The position numbers were made by a program, and so were the translations under genes. Below, one piece after another: positions 46,424 to 55,000 of a DNA stretch of 64,000 nt. The notes beneath the pieces are model-generated. The model ran no database searches. It was not told where the DNA came from and worked only from the letters and a program-made list of their open reading frames with translations. The DNA lies in the NCBI RefSeq assembly GCF_001647675.1, contig NZ_CP015595.1, forward strand, positions 1 through 64,000, in the 5' to 3' direction. Source of the stretch: Acinetobacter sp. NCu2D-2 (GTDB taxonomy: Bacteria > Pseudomonadota > Gammaproteobacteria > Pseudomonadales > Moraxellaceae). Position 1 is the stretch's first letter; the number at the start of each line of letters is the position of its first letter.

Positions 46424-47404
46424 GTGTTTGAATTAAAATTAAAAGTTTTTAATGCGTTATTTGAGATTTTAAAAGAGGATTTAGCAGTTAACAGGGCATA
46501 TGATTGTCTTAAACTTATCTGTAGTGCATCAATTGATGCTTTAAACGTTAAAAATGAAGAGCTGATAACTTATTCAAGATATCAGCTAAAACTTATCCTT
46601 GAAGGTCAGCAATCAGTTACATCGATGGATTCTAAAGATCTAGGGAAATGGATGAATGACAAAAAGTTAAGTGCGTACCTTGATCGTGTCATCACAAAAC
46701 ATACTAAAAAATTTGAAGAGATTGGTTATATCCCAGTAGTAAAAACGAACGAAACGATTGGTGGGAAAGGGAATGAACGTATTTATTGGCTAGATATTAC
46801 TGAATATACTCAGGTTCAAAATGAAGAGATTCAACAGCCAGATGATGAGTTTATTTCTTATGAACGTGTTGATCCTTCGAAAGTTAAATTATCTTGGTTT
46901 TATCGATTAATATTTAAAAATGGTGAGATCAAAAATAGAAGTCTAAGAGGATTAATACTTTTTATTATCATTTTTGGAAGCATTATTTTCTGGGCTTTAT
47001 ATGTTTTTACATTTGCACTTTTTTTAGTCCGTGAGGGGCAAAGTTTTACATCCTTAGATTTGCTATTCATGCTTTGTTTATTCGGATTTTCTTATCTGAG
47101 TTATAAATATTGGGCAAAGCCCATTTGGGATTTACCAGAGCACCGTGTCATTAAGGCACCAATGACATTTATTTCACTTCGTGAGGAGCATGCTGATATT
47201 GAGATGTATCGTGATAGGGACCGTAATCAATTAACACGTGTAACGCGGTTTAGAGGGATATGTCCTATATGTTCAGCAGAGGTTGTACTTAGAACAGGAC
47301 GACCTGATCATAATCTGCCATTAGTTGGGCGTTGTGTAGAAAGTCCTTTTGCACATGTCTATAGTTTTGATCGTGTCATGATGAATGGTTATAGGCTTAA
47401 ATAA
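46424..47404 (+). CDS. Unrecognised membrane protein with C-terminal zinc-ribbon-like motif
   Basis: A 326-residue protein starting at GTG 46424 after a GGGGG stretch. Residues 1-125 are soluble and helical, ending in a wing-like GGKGNERIYWLD. Two membrane segments follow (about 176-203 and 209-228). The C-terminal part carries C280-P-I-C283 with C304 and H311, a possible zinc site. I do not recognise the family. It is divergent from the CoiA-like gene and is the last gene of the island. The soluble-sensor, membrane and zinc layout could fit a membrane effector or sensor. Confidence 0.7.
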   Translation: MFELKLKVFNALFEILKEDLAVNRAYDCLKLICSASIDALNVKNEELITYSRYQLKLILEGQQSVTSMDSKDLGKWMNDKKLSAYLDRVITKHTKKFEEIGYIPVVKTNETIGGKGNERIYWLDITEYTQVQNEEIQQPDDEFISYERVDPSKVKLSWFYRLIFKNGEIKNRSLRGLILFIIIFGSIIFWALYVFTFALFLVREGQSFTSLDLLFMLCLFGFSYLSYKYWAKPIWDLPEHRVIKAPMTFISLREEHADIEMYRDRDRNQLTRVTRFRGICPICSAEVVLRTGRPDHNLPLVGRCVESPFAHVYSFDRVMMNGYRLK

Positions 47405-47963
47405 GATAAATATACCTTTTAGTAAATTATTTAAAATATCCTTACGCTCTAAATTAATATGTCAGAACAGATTTAAACTATTTCGTCCATAATAAATGAT
47501 GTTAATTTACTCAAAGTATTTATTTTTTAACTGATTAAGAACTCTTAATCGCTAAAGGGATTTAATTTAGACCTTTATAAAGGCTTCCATGAATCTGTAA
47601 AGAATCTAAGTCAAGAGTGCTTTAATAGGCAGCACTACATGTAATATTGTAATGACAAAAGAAGTGCAAAACAATTACAATAACAGTATTTTTTAACTTA
47701 TTGTGTCTCAATGGAATAGTGACGACATGTAAATTTCTAAAAAAAAAGAAATTGGGATTTTTGACTCCAGTTATTTGATAAGATTAGTTCTGAAAATATC
47801 ACAATGATTTTGATTGTAAGATACCAAAAATACCTCATCCATATATTATCTAGATTTCGAATAAATTAATAACAACAACAGCATACCTTTGTATTTCTGG
47901 ATACAGATATTCTGAATTTGACAGTACAGAATTCTACTCATAATTTAATACGAGTAGATAAAA
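47405..47963. other. Island right junction and tauD promoter region
   Basis: 559 bp without a gene. Structures seen: the inverted repeat TATTGTAAT / ATTACAATA (47645-47653 and 47674-47682), a hairpin AATTTCT / AGAAATT (47732-47753), and TCTACTC / GAGTAGA (47933-47958) just before the tauD start. The island's right end is probably in here. The last 100-200 bp should hold the tauD promoter. Confidence 0.5.
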
Positions 47964-48281
47964 ATGACGTCATTTATCCAAAAACCAGATACTGAAATTC
48001 AGCTGAAAGCACTGACGAAAAGAATTGGAGCTGAAATTAGCAATATTCATCTTTCTGCTGATCTTGATGACGAAGTAATTGAGTTTATTCATCAAGCTTT
48101 GCTTAAACATAAAGTGTTATTTTTTAGAAATCAGCAACACCTCGACAACGTTGCACATGAAAAATTTGCTGAACGATTTGGACAACCGATCAAGCATCCA
48201 ACAGTGCCTGCTGCAGAAGGGTCTAATTATATTTTTGAATTAGATTCGAGTCGGGGTGGACGTGCGAATTCATGGCATACC
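47964..48281 (+). pseudogene. TauD/TfdA-family dioxygenase, N-terminal fragment
   Basis: First 106 codons of an Fe(II)/2-oxoglutarate dioxygenase. The fold start is clear (IGAEISNIHLSADLDDEVIEFIHQALLKHKVLFFRNQ; GGRANSWHT). It stops after H105-T106 because a transposon inserted before D107 of the metal-binding HTD motif; the frame runs on into transposon DNA to 48347, giving an inactive 127-residue product. The other two pieces are at 59071-59124 and 60366-60947. Joined in silico they give a 317-residue protein with no stops or frameshifts, so the damage is recent. It was probably part of the sulfonate cluster. Confidence 0.93.
48275..48281. repeat. 7-bp target-site duplication, left copy (GCATACC)
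   Basis: GCATACC ends at 48281 and recurs at 59064-59070 immediately beyond the right end of the transposon. Removing the element and one copy restores the tauD frame exactly. Confidence 0.93.
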
Positions 48282-48353
48282 TGCAAATTACTTGATAAAT
48301 CAGCCACCGATTCTTGTTCGTGGTCTACCACTTATTCTTCTTCCTAGTAGACC
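48282..48353 (+). repeat. Left terminal inverted repeat with iterons
   Basis: It begins TGCAAATTACTTG. Iterons are ATTCTTGTTC (48310-48319) and ATTCTTCTTCC (48334-48344), 24 bp apart, with a degenerate copy at offset 6. The hairpin GTGGTCTAC / GTAGACCAC (48320-48355) overlaps the second iteron and is specific to this end. Confidence 0.87.
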
Positions 48354-48368
48354 ACATTAATACAAAAC

Positions 48369-49130
48369 TCAGCCTTTCTCTTTTAGTGCATAAATTTTTT
48401 CTCTATATGATCGCCCAGAAATTTCTAACTCATAGGATCTATGGAGAATTCTGTCCATTACCGCATCTGCAATAGTTTGATCTTGAAATTGCTCAAACCA
48501 CAATTGTTTTGGAACTTGGCTAGTAATCAATAGCCCACCACTTTGAGATTGTTTATCAATAATTTCAAGAAAAGATGGAGCTAATGCTTGATTAAATCCC
48601 CCTAAACCGAAATCATCAATAATTAGTAGTTTAGTAGAACATAACTTTTTCTTTAGGTTTTTAATTTCCCCTAAAGATATAGCGCTTGCCAATTCATCGA
48701 AGAGGCTTACAGCATTAAAATACATTACGCTATTTCCTCTATTACATGCTTCAGCACCAAAGGCACAAGCGAGCCATGATTTACCAACACCTGTTGCTCC
48801 TGAAATAATCAATCCACGACACTCATCAATCCATTCACAATTTGCATAGCGGTTAATATCAGACTTTTTGATCTGTCGTTCGGCACTATAGTCCATGTCC
48901 TCTAATCGAGCAGAGGGATAGCGGAATTTTGCAATATTAAAAAGTCGTTCAATTCTTCGATTCGTTCGATCATTCAGCTCTGCTTCTAGGCAAAAATCTA
49001 GAAGTTCTTCAAAGCTAGTTCCATTTGCTATCATTTGATCTAGATTGGTTTCAGCTGAACGTAGAAAACCTTTGAGTTTGAGCAACTCTAGTTTATTTTT
49101 TACAGATTTTTTAAGCACAAGAATCACCAA
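48369..49130 (-). CDS. istB: IstB-type transposition ATPase
   Basis: A 253-residue AAA+ helper of an IS21-type transposase. Walker A is G111ATGVGKS118 and Walker B is LLIIDDFG (about residues 168-175). The IstB landmarks LLITSQVPKQLWFE and DAVMDRILHRSYELEISGRSYR follow. IstB assembles on target DNA and recruits and activates IstA. Its start overlaps the end of istA by 20 bp, the usual coupled arrangement. The gene ends 87 bp from the left transposon end. Confidence 0.95.
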   Translation of the reverse strand: MVILVLKKSVKNKLELLKLKGFLRSAETNLDQMIANGTSFEELLDFCLEAELNDRTNRRIERLFNIAKFRYPSARLEDMDYSAERQIKKSDINRYANCEWIDECRGLIISGATGVGKSWLACAFGAEACNRGNSVMYFNAVSLFDELASAISLGEIKNLKKKLCSTKLLIIDDFGLGGFNQALAPSFLEIIDKQSQSGGLLITSQVPKQLWFEQFQDQTIADAVMDRILHRSYELEISGRSYREKIYALKEKG

Positions 49131-50670
49131 ACTGTTCTAAATAATAATTAGCACCACGAATGTTCTTATGTAAAGTCACTGAGTTAGACAATGTCTCTAT
49201 AGGAAGTTGTAACTCATAAGAATTATTTGCAATGATACGTTGCAATCTGTCTAAAGAATAAATACCCCTTTCCATTGCAAACTGACAAGCATTTTCAAGA
49301 CAATGTGACTTCTGATTTTTAACTACCCATTTTCTAAACTTGTTAAGTGATTTTATGCTTCGAGCAAGATCACGTTTTTGATTTAAGATATGCCTAATAT
49401 AGTTCGAAGTATTCACACCAATACGATTCGCCCAGAAGATGATTTCATCTTTTGATAAACCTTTTTGAGCAAGATGAGTTGGTGACATATGTTCATCAAG
49501 ACAGATATCTTGGTGAATACCATTATTTAAATTGTGTTCGGCAATTTTTTCCCGCTCATAAAAAATATAGATTGATGTCGATGTAATTTTTATATCTACA
49601 TACAAGTGTATATGAGTGTAAGGAACAGAATATTGGTTAGTGAGGTATTCCACTCGATAGAATTCACTTACTCGCACATTTCGTTTCCATATACATAGTT
49701 CATAAGGGTACAGTGGTAATGGATTTAAATCTTTGCTATCTAGCTCTAAAAATTGTTCATACCGGCTGATTGTAAAACGTCGGGTTGTTTTTCTATTAAT
49801 TAAATCCATTTTCTGTTGAATAGCTACATTTAACTCATCAATAGAAAAAAACTTTTGATTTCGTAAGGCCGCTAATATAGAACGTTGAACAATTTGCACA
49901 CTTACCTCAGCTAACCCTTTATCTTTTGGATGACGTGGTCGAGTCGGCATGATGGCAAAATCATAATGTGCAGCAAAATCTTCAAAGTCTTTTTGAAATG
50001 CTAGGCCATATTTATTATTTTGTATAACCGCAGCTTTAAGATTATCAGTAATGATGATGTCAGGAACACCACCAATGTGTTCGAATGTTTTAATAAAACA
50101 CTCGAGCCAATGTTCCACTTTTTGACTCATCACGGCATAAGCAAAGGTATAAGTTGAGGCGCCTAGAACTCCAACAAATACTTGAGCATAGCTTTTTGAG
50201 CCATCAACTGGTGATGTAATTTCCATTGTACGACCACAAAAGTCAACGAGCAAAGCTTCACCACTTTTGAAGCTTTGGCGCATTGAAGCATGCCGCTTCA
50301 TTTGAAAATCTTTGAATACCTTACAGAAACGAGAATAAGAAAGACCATTTTTATGCTGAAAAATATACTCTTGCCAAAGTAATTCAAGTGTAATATCCCG
50401 CTTTTTTAATTCTTGGCCAATATATTCAAAATCAGGATATACTTTCCTAGTTGGAAAACTAGTTGTACGAGAAATTTCGAAATACTCAAGTAGTTCTGCA
50501 TTTGTAAATAAATTAAGTTCACTATTTTCAATGGGAAATAGTTGTAACTTATCGTAAATAAATTTTAAAGTTGCTCTAGAAACACCTACCTGTTGAGCTG
50601 TTTCTCGTTGGCTATACTTTAAATTCAATAGTCTAATAACTTGTCGAATTTTATCAGTTTCAATTCGCAT
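49111..50670 (-). CDS. istA: IstA-type DDE transposase
   Basis: A 519-residue IS21-family transposase. The N-terminal helix-turn-helix is around YSQRETAQQVGVSRATLKFIYD. The DDE catalytic triad is D143 (LLVDFCG), D209 (IITDNLKAAV) and E255 (HPKDKGLAE). It starts at ATG 50670 with a GAGGAGG site. IstA should bind the terminal repeats and cut at TGCA. The reading frame is intact, so the element may still move. Confidence 0.95.
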   Translation of the reverse strand: MRIETDKIRQVIRLLNLKYSQRETAQQVGVSRATLKFIYDKLQLFPIENSELNLFTNAELLEYFEISRTTSFPTRKVYPDFEYIGQELKKRDITLELLWQEYIFQHKNGLSYSRFCKVFKDFQMKRHASMRQSFKSGEALLVDFCGRTMEITSPVDGSKSYAQVFVGVLGASTYTFAYAVMSQKVEHWLECFIKTFEHIGGVPDIIITDNLKAAVIQNNKYGLAFQKDFEDFAAHYDFAIMPTRPRHPKDKGLAEVSVQIVQRSILAALRNQKFFSIDELNVAIQQKMDLINRKTTRRFTISRYEQFLELDSKDLNPLPLYPYELCIWKRNVRVSEFYRVEYLTNQYSVPYTHIHLYVDIKITSTSIYIFYEREKIAEHNLNNGIHQDICLDEHMSPTHLAQKGLSKDEIIFWANRIGVNTSNYIRHILNQKRDLARSIKSLNKFRKWVVKNQKSHCLENACQFAMERGIYSLDRLQRIIANNSYELQLPIETLSNSVTLHKNIRGANYYLEQFGDSCA

Positions 50671-50675
50671 ACATA

Positions 50676-50810
50676 TGCCTCCTCTAAAAATGAGGCAGAA
50701 AACATCCTAAGACATTGATTAGATTATCAATGTCTTTTAGAATGAATTTGTCTTGGACTCGCTAGTTAAAGACAAACTTATAAAGACTCATGTTCCCGCA
50801 TGAGTCTTTA
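50676..50810. promoter_or_regulatory. Cluster of three hairpins upstream of istA
   Basis: Three perfect inverted repeats occur in 135 bp: TGCCTC/GAGGCA (50676-50697), AAGACATTGAT/ATCAATGTCTT (50709-50736) and TAAAGACTCATG/CATGAGTCTTTA (50781-50810). The last has a 6-nt loop and looks like a terminator for the minus-strand cargo genes. The others lie in the istA leader and may insulate the transposase from outside transcription. Confidence 0.7.
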
Positions 50811-50844
50811 TACTTTCTGCATTAAAAACAATAATTAATGATAA

Positions 50845-51039
50845 TTAATCTAGAATTTCTGGTTCCTTAATACCTAATTGAACAGCAATTTTATGACTTT
50901 CCCCACGCACAGGGACTCTATTCATCTTTAACACTCGATAAACCAATTCAACTGAAAAGTTATTCTTACGAGCCCAATCAGAGAAACTAATTCCCTGGGC
51001 TCTAAACTCGCTTTTAACTTGATGCGTTGTCTTGGGCAT
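50845..51039 (-). CDS. Small helix-turn-helix protein (BcepMu gp16-like)
   Basis: A 64-residue protein with a putative helix-turn-helix: VKSEFRAQGISFSDWARKN followed by SVELVYRVLKMNRVPVRGE. It resembles the short phage-associated DNA-binding proteins of the BcepMu gp16 type. It lies in the transposon between istA and the cargo, with a terminator-like hairpin on the istA side. It may regulate transposition or cargo expression; no target is evident. Confidence 0.75.
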   Translation of the reverse strand: MPKTTHQVKSEFRAQGISFSDWARKNNFSVELVYRVLKMNRVPVRGESHKIAVQLGIKEPEILD

Positions 51040-51147
51040 TTCGGATGAACCTGTAAGAAATTGGATGAAAATTATCTGAAAAATATGCTTGAATCAAGCA
51101 TAAATTTAGAGTGATTATTGTGATTAGTTTTTGTTTTTATTAATTTT

Positions 51148-51636
51148 TTATTTTTCTAATAATAATGTAATAGCATTAATTTTATTTTCTAATTTTTGCT
51201 TTTCAAAATTTAATTCTTTATTAATTATTATTAATTGATTTTTTAAATGCAGGTGTTTGGAAAACATCTCTGATATAAAGGATATTTGAGTTTTATAAAT
51301 GTCTAACTCATTAATTAAATTGTGTTTTTCTAAATTTAGGACATGTTTTACATCGCTAAAAGAGCCTCTATTAAATAATTTTTTTAATTTTTCAGTCGAT
51401 GTATAAAGGAAAACGCGATGGCTATGAGAGGATGGCTTAGCAATTAAGTACTCAAGAATAGTTAGTGTTTTAATAGCTGAGTACACGTAGGACTTTTGGC
51501 GATCAGGTCTCCCAAATTTATTAAGTACTGTTTGATCAATTTTTTGCCAAAAATCTTTCGCTTGCCATTCATATACATCATTCTCTAGAAAGATTCTTTC
51601 AAATTCTTCTGCCATTGGTAGGTAAAAATCAAACAT
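51148..51636 (-). CDS. Unrecognised cargo protein with C-terminal coiled coil
   Basis: A 162-residue protein from ATG 51636, which has AAGGTG six bases upstream; a GTG at 51645 is less likely. The first 80 residues are predicted helical with a winged-helix feel (DFWQKIDQTVLNKFGRPDRQKSYVYSAIKTLTILEYL). The last 60 are a coiled coil (LKNQLIIINKELNFEKQKLENKI). I do not recognise the family. It is divergent from the XRE regulator across 90 bp that hold tandem operators, so the two are probably co-regulated. It could be a transposon regulator or a defence component. Confidence 0.65.
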   Translation of the reverse strand: MFDFYLPMAEEFERIFLENDVYEWQAKDFWQKIDQTVLNKFGRPDRQKSYVYSAIKTLTILEYLIAKPSSHSHRVFLYTSTEKLKKLFNRGSFSDVKHVLNLEKHNLINELDIYKTQISFISEMFSKHLHLKNQLIIINKELNFEKQKLENKINAITLLLEK

Positions 51637-51659
51637 ATTGTGCACCTTTTAGAAAAAGA

Positions 51660-51686
51660 GGATTATAGTCCGTGGATGTATAGTCC
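51660..51686. promoter_or_regulatory. Tandem palindromic operators before the XRE regulator
   Basis: GGATTATAGTCC (51660-51671) and GGATGTATAGTCC (51674-51686) are adjacent near-palindromes with shared GGA...TATAGTCC halves. They lie between the divergent 162-residue gene and the XRE gene. The layout copies the paired operator of restriction-modification controller (C) proteins, which autoregulate with a built-in delay. Confidence 0.7.
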
Positions 51687-51726
51687 TCAATTGGAGATAT
51701 TTCTATTTTTAATCTATTGGATTGAA

Positions 51727-51933
51727 ATGTCAGAAATATCTAAACAAATTGGTCAGTTGATACGTAAACACCGTGTAGAAAAGAAGATTACTCAAGAAAA
51801 TTTAGCTCTTCTATGTTGCATTGATAGAAGTTATTTAGGGCGTATCGAGCGTGGTGAGGTCAATCTTACAGTAGAGAAACTATATGAGATTTCTAATGCT
51901 CTAGAGGTAGAGGCTAAAAGCCTATTACCCTAA
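51727..51933 (+). CDS. Small XRE-family regulator, controller-protein-like
   Basis: A 68-residue single-domain helix-turn-helix protein: IGQLIRKHRVEKKITQENLALLCCIDRSYLGRIERGEVNLTVEK shows the whole XRE fold, with IDRSYLGRIERG as recognition helix. I chose ATG 51727 where the fold begins; the frame is open back to 51640 but the extra residues are unlike the family. Size and sequence resemble restriction-modification C proteins. It lies 98 bp upstream of the STAND gene and just downstream of tandem palindromes, so it probably times expression of the defence genes after entry into a new host. Confidence 0.88.
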   Translation: MSEISKQIGQLIRKHRVEKKITQENLALLCCIDRSYLGRIERGEVNLTVEKLYEISNALEVEAKSLLP

Positions 51934-52031
51934 TTATGAATAAAGTATTAAACTTATAATTCTATAAACATTAAACTACTGATAAAATTAAAAATATTCA
52001 AAAAATAGCATCTTTATTTGCAGGAACATCT

Positions 52032-55000
52032 ATGGGATATTCAGATACAGTTAGAGCTAGTCGAGATGGAGATCAGTTTCATTATTTATGGGCTGCAAGA
52101 AAAGCCCTATTACTTTTAAATCCTTTATCTCATTTACATACTCTAACTATCGAAGGTCCTAGTAAATCTGAATTTATTGAGGAGGTAGAAGATGGGGAAG
52201 AAATTGTGGATGTTGGGGAATACTACACTAGTAATCATTTTTCAGATGCTTCTAAAATCATATACACTCAACTTAAACACTCAACATTACATGCAGAAAC
52301 TCCATTTGACCCTAGTAAGTTGCATAATACAATTGAAGGATTTTCAAAGAGATATCAGAGTTTAATTCAAAAAGAATCTAAAGCTGAGGTTCTAAGGAAA
52401 GTAGAATTTCACTTCGTTTCAAATAGAGCAATCAATGCTGAGTTCTATAAGTCCATTAATGAGCTTAAAGAAACAGGTAAGGTCACTAAACTGGCAGATC
52501 TGAAAAAATTAGAAAAATTTACTACTTTACAGGGCAAAGATTTAGAAGAATTTATTAAGCTCGTAAAATTCCCATCACAAGAGCCTAACTATATAGCTCA
52601 ACGTGAGATTCTCGCTCAAGACGTTGCTTACTATCTACCAGGAGATGATGTTAATGCTCCAAATGAATTAAAGGAATTAATAACTCGTAAAGCACTTAGT
52701 GAAAATACAGAAACACCAGAAATTACACGATACGATGTACTCCGTGCACTTAAAACCAACCCAGATGATCTATTTCCAGTAAAGAACTTAATAAAAGAGT
52801 TAGAAAATATCGTAGATAGACCTATCGTAAGAACACTAATAGATACTATTAATGAATCACATAGTCAAAAATTTATTATTCAGGCTGAAGGTGGTGTAGG
52901 TAAATCAATATTAAGTACACAAATACACAACTTTATCCCTTTCGGATCATTGTCGATTGTCTATGACTGCTTTGGTAATGGTGACTACAGACAATCTTCA
53001 TCAGCGAGACATACACATAAAATCGCGTTAGTTCAAATTGCAAATGAATTAGCTGGATTAGGCTTATGTCATCCACTAATACCAACAACCAGTGCTGGTC
53101 CTAGTGAGTATATAAAGGCATTTTTATTTAGATTAAAGCAGGTTTCTGAAAGGTTCTCTAATGAAAATAAGCAGCTATTCATTGTTATTGATGCTGCAGA
53201 TAACTCACAAATGGCAGCAGATGAATTTAATTATGGCCGATCTTTTATAACTGATTTATTGCAAGAAACCCTACCGCAAAATATTAAAATAATTGCTTTA
53301 GCGAGACCTTATAGAGTTGGGCTTTTAATGCCTAAACAAGATATCGAAATTCTTGATTTAGAAGGCTTTAGTGAAAATGAAACAAAACAACATCTTTTAA
53401 ACTATTATCCTAATGTTTCAACACAAGACGTGATTGAATTTCATCGACTTACCAGTGGCAATCCACGAGTCCAAAGTATTGCTTTAGAACAAAATTTGAC
53501 TTTGCATGAGATTCTTTCATTTTTCGGTGGAACGCCTAAAAGTGTAGAAGACACAATTAAGAACTTGTTAAATAAGGCAATTTCTACTTTTAAAGAACAA
53601 AATTATTTCGAATCAGCAGAAATTGATTTACTCCTTACTTCAATTGCTATTTTACGTCCATTAATTCCCCTGCAGATTTTATCTGATTTAACTAATATCA
53701 GGGCTGATCAAATAAGAAGTATTATTTCTGATATAGGTGGCCATCCAATTCGTCTTAGTGACAATAATATTCAATTTGTTGATGAGCCAACTGAATCTTG
53801 GTTCCGTGAAGTTTATAAGCCAAAAGATATTAGCTTGCTGAATGCGTTCATTCAGAAGCTTAAGCCTCTCGCTATAAATTCTGTATATGCTGCATCTGTA
53901 CTTCCTCAAATCTTAATGGATGCAGGTAATTATGAGGAATTAGTTGAACTATCTTTGAATTCTGAGATGTTACCAACTAATTCGACCTTAGAAAAAAGAA
54001 AGGTAGAATTACAACGGCTACAATTTGCAATTAAAGCTGGCCTAAAACTTGGTAAATACACAGAGGTTGCCAAGCTATCATTAAAAGCTGCTGGAGAAGT
54101 TGCCGCAGAGGCTAGGCAACATCAATTACTTGAAGAAAATATAGACTTAGTTGGTACAACTTTTAGTGACAATCAAATTCAAGAATTAGTCTCTGAAAAA
54201 GTATTCAAAGGTGGTTCATGGCAGGGATCTAAATATATTACTGAGTCGAAATTACTATCATATCGTAAGGAGTTTCATGGTGATTCTCGTAGTAAGCTAC
54301 GTATTGCTAATGAGTGGTTAAGAAGTTGGTTTAAGCTTCCCAAAAATAATAGACGCCATGAAAAAATTGAATTCAGTGAAATTAGTGATATTTTTATAAC
54401 TCTTTTAAATATTGAAAGTACTGATTATGCTTTGAATTGGCTTAGAAAATATTGGAAAAAATTTGTAAGTTATGAAGTCGCTAAGCTAGCTGTTCAAGAA
54501 TTGATTAAAATTAATAAAACGGATGTTATACAAGAAATTCTAGATAAATCAGGTAATAACATTTTCTTAACTTTAGGTTCTGTACAGATACTTAAATTAA
54601 ATCACTGTGTTATCTATTCTGAGAATTTTTCACGAATTTTAAAACTACTAAGTTATGACAAAGTAAAACTTGATATTGGTCTAACCCCTATTCTTTGTTT
54701 TTTAGAAGTAGCTTTTAAGCAACAACTTTGTTCATCTACTGAGGCATATCAAATTTTATTAAAATATCTGCCTACTCAAATACCATATGAGATTACAGAT
54801 CGTTTTGGAAACTCAGATAGAATCAATTACATGAAAGCTTATGCTTTACATAAAGCATGGGATAATAAGTCATTAGAACTAGTCGATTTAGTATCTGAGA
54901 GATTAAAAGAGGAATTTTTAAAAGATACATCCTATAGCTCATCAGAAGAAATCACCACGCTAAAACGAGATGTTGCAGCAGTTTTGCCATGGTATAAATT

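Noticed and set aside
47964-48347. A free-standing 127-residue dioxygenase.
   Set aside because: Its last 21 residues are transposon-end sequence and it lacks the catalytic Asp and second His; it is the broken front of tauD.
50811-50822. A TGCA (minus strand TGCAGAAAGTATAAAG) upstream of istA might be the end of a stand-alone IS21-type element.
   Set aside because: It lacks the iterons at offsets 29 and 53 and has no copy of the 7-bp duplication, whereas the end at 59063 has both.
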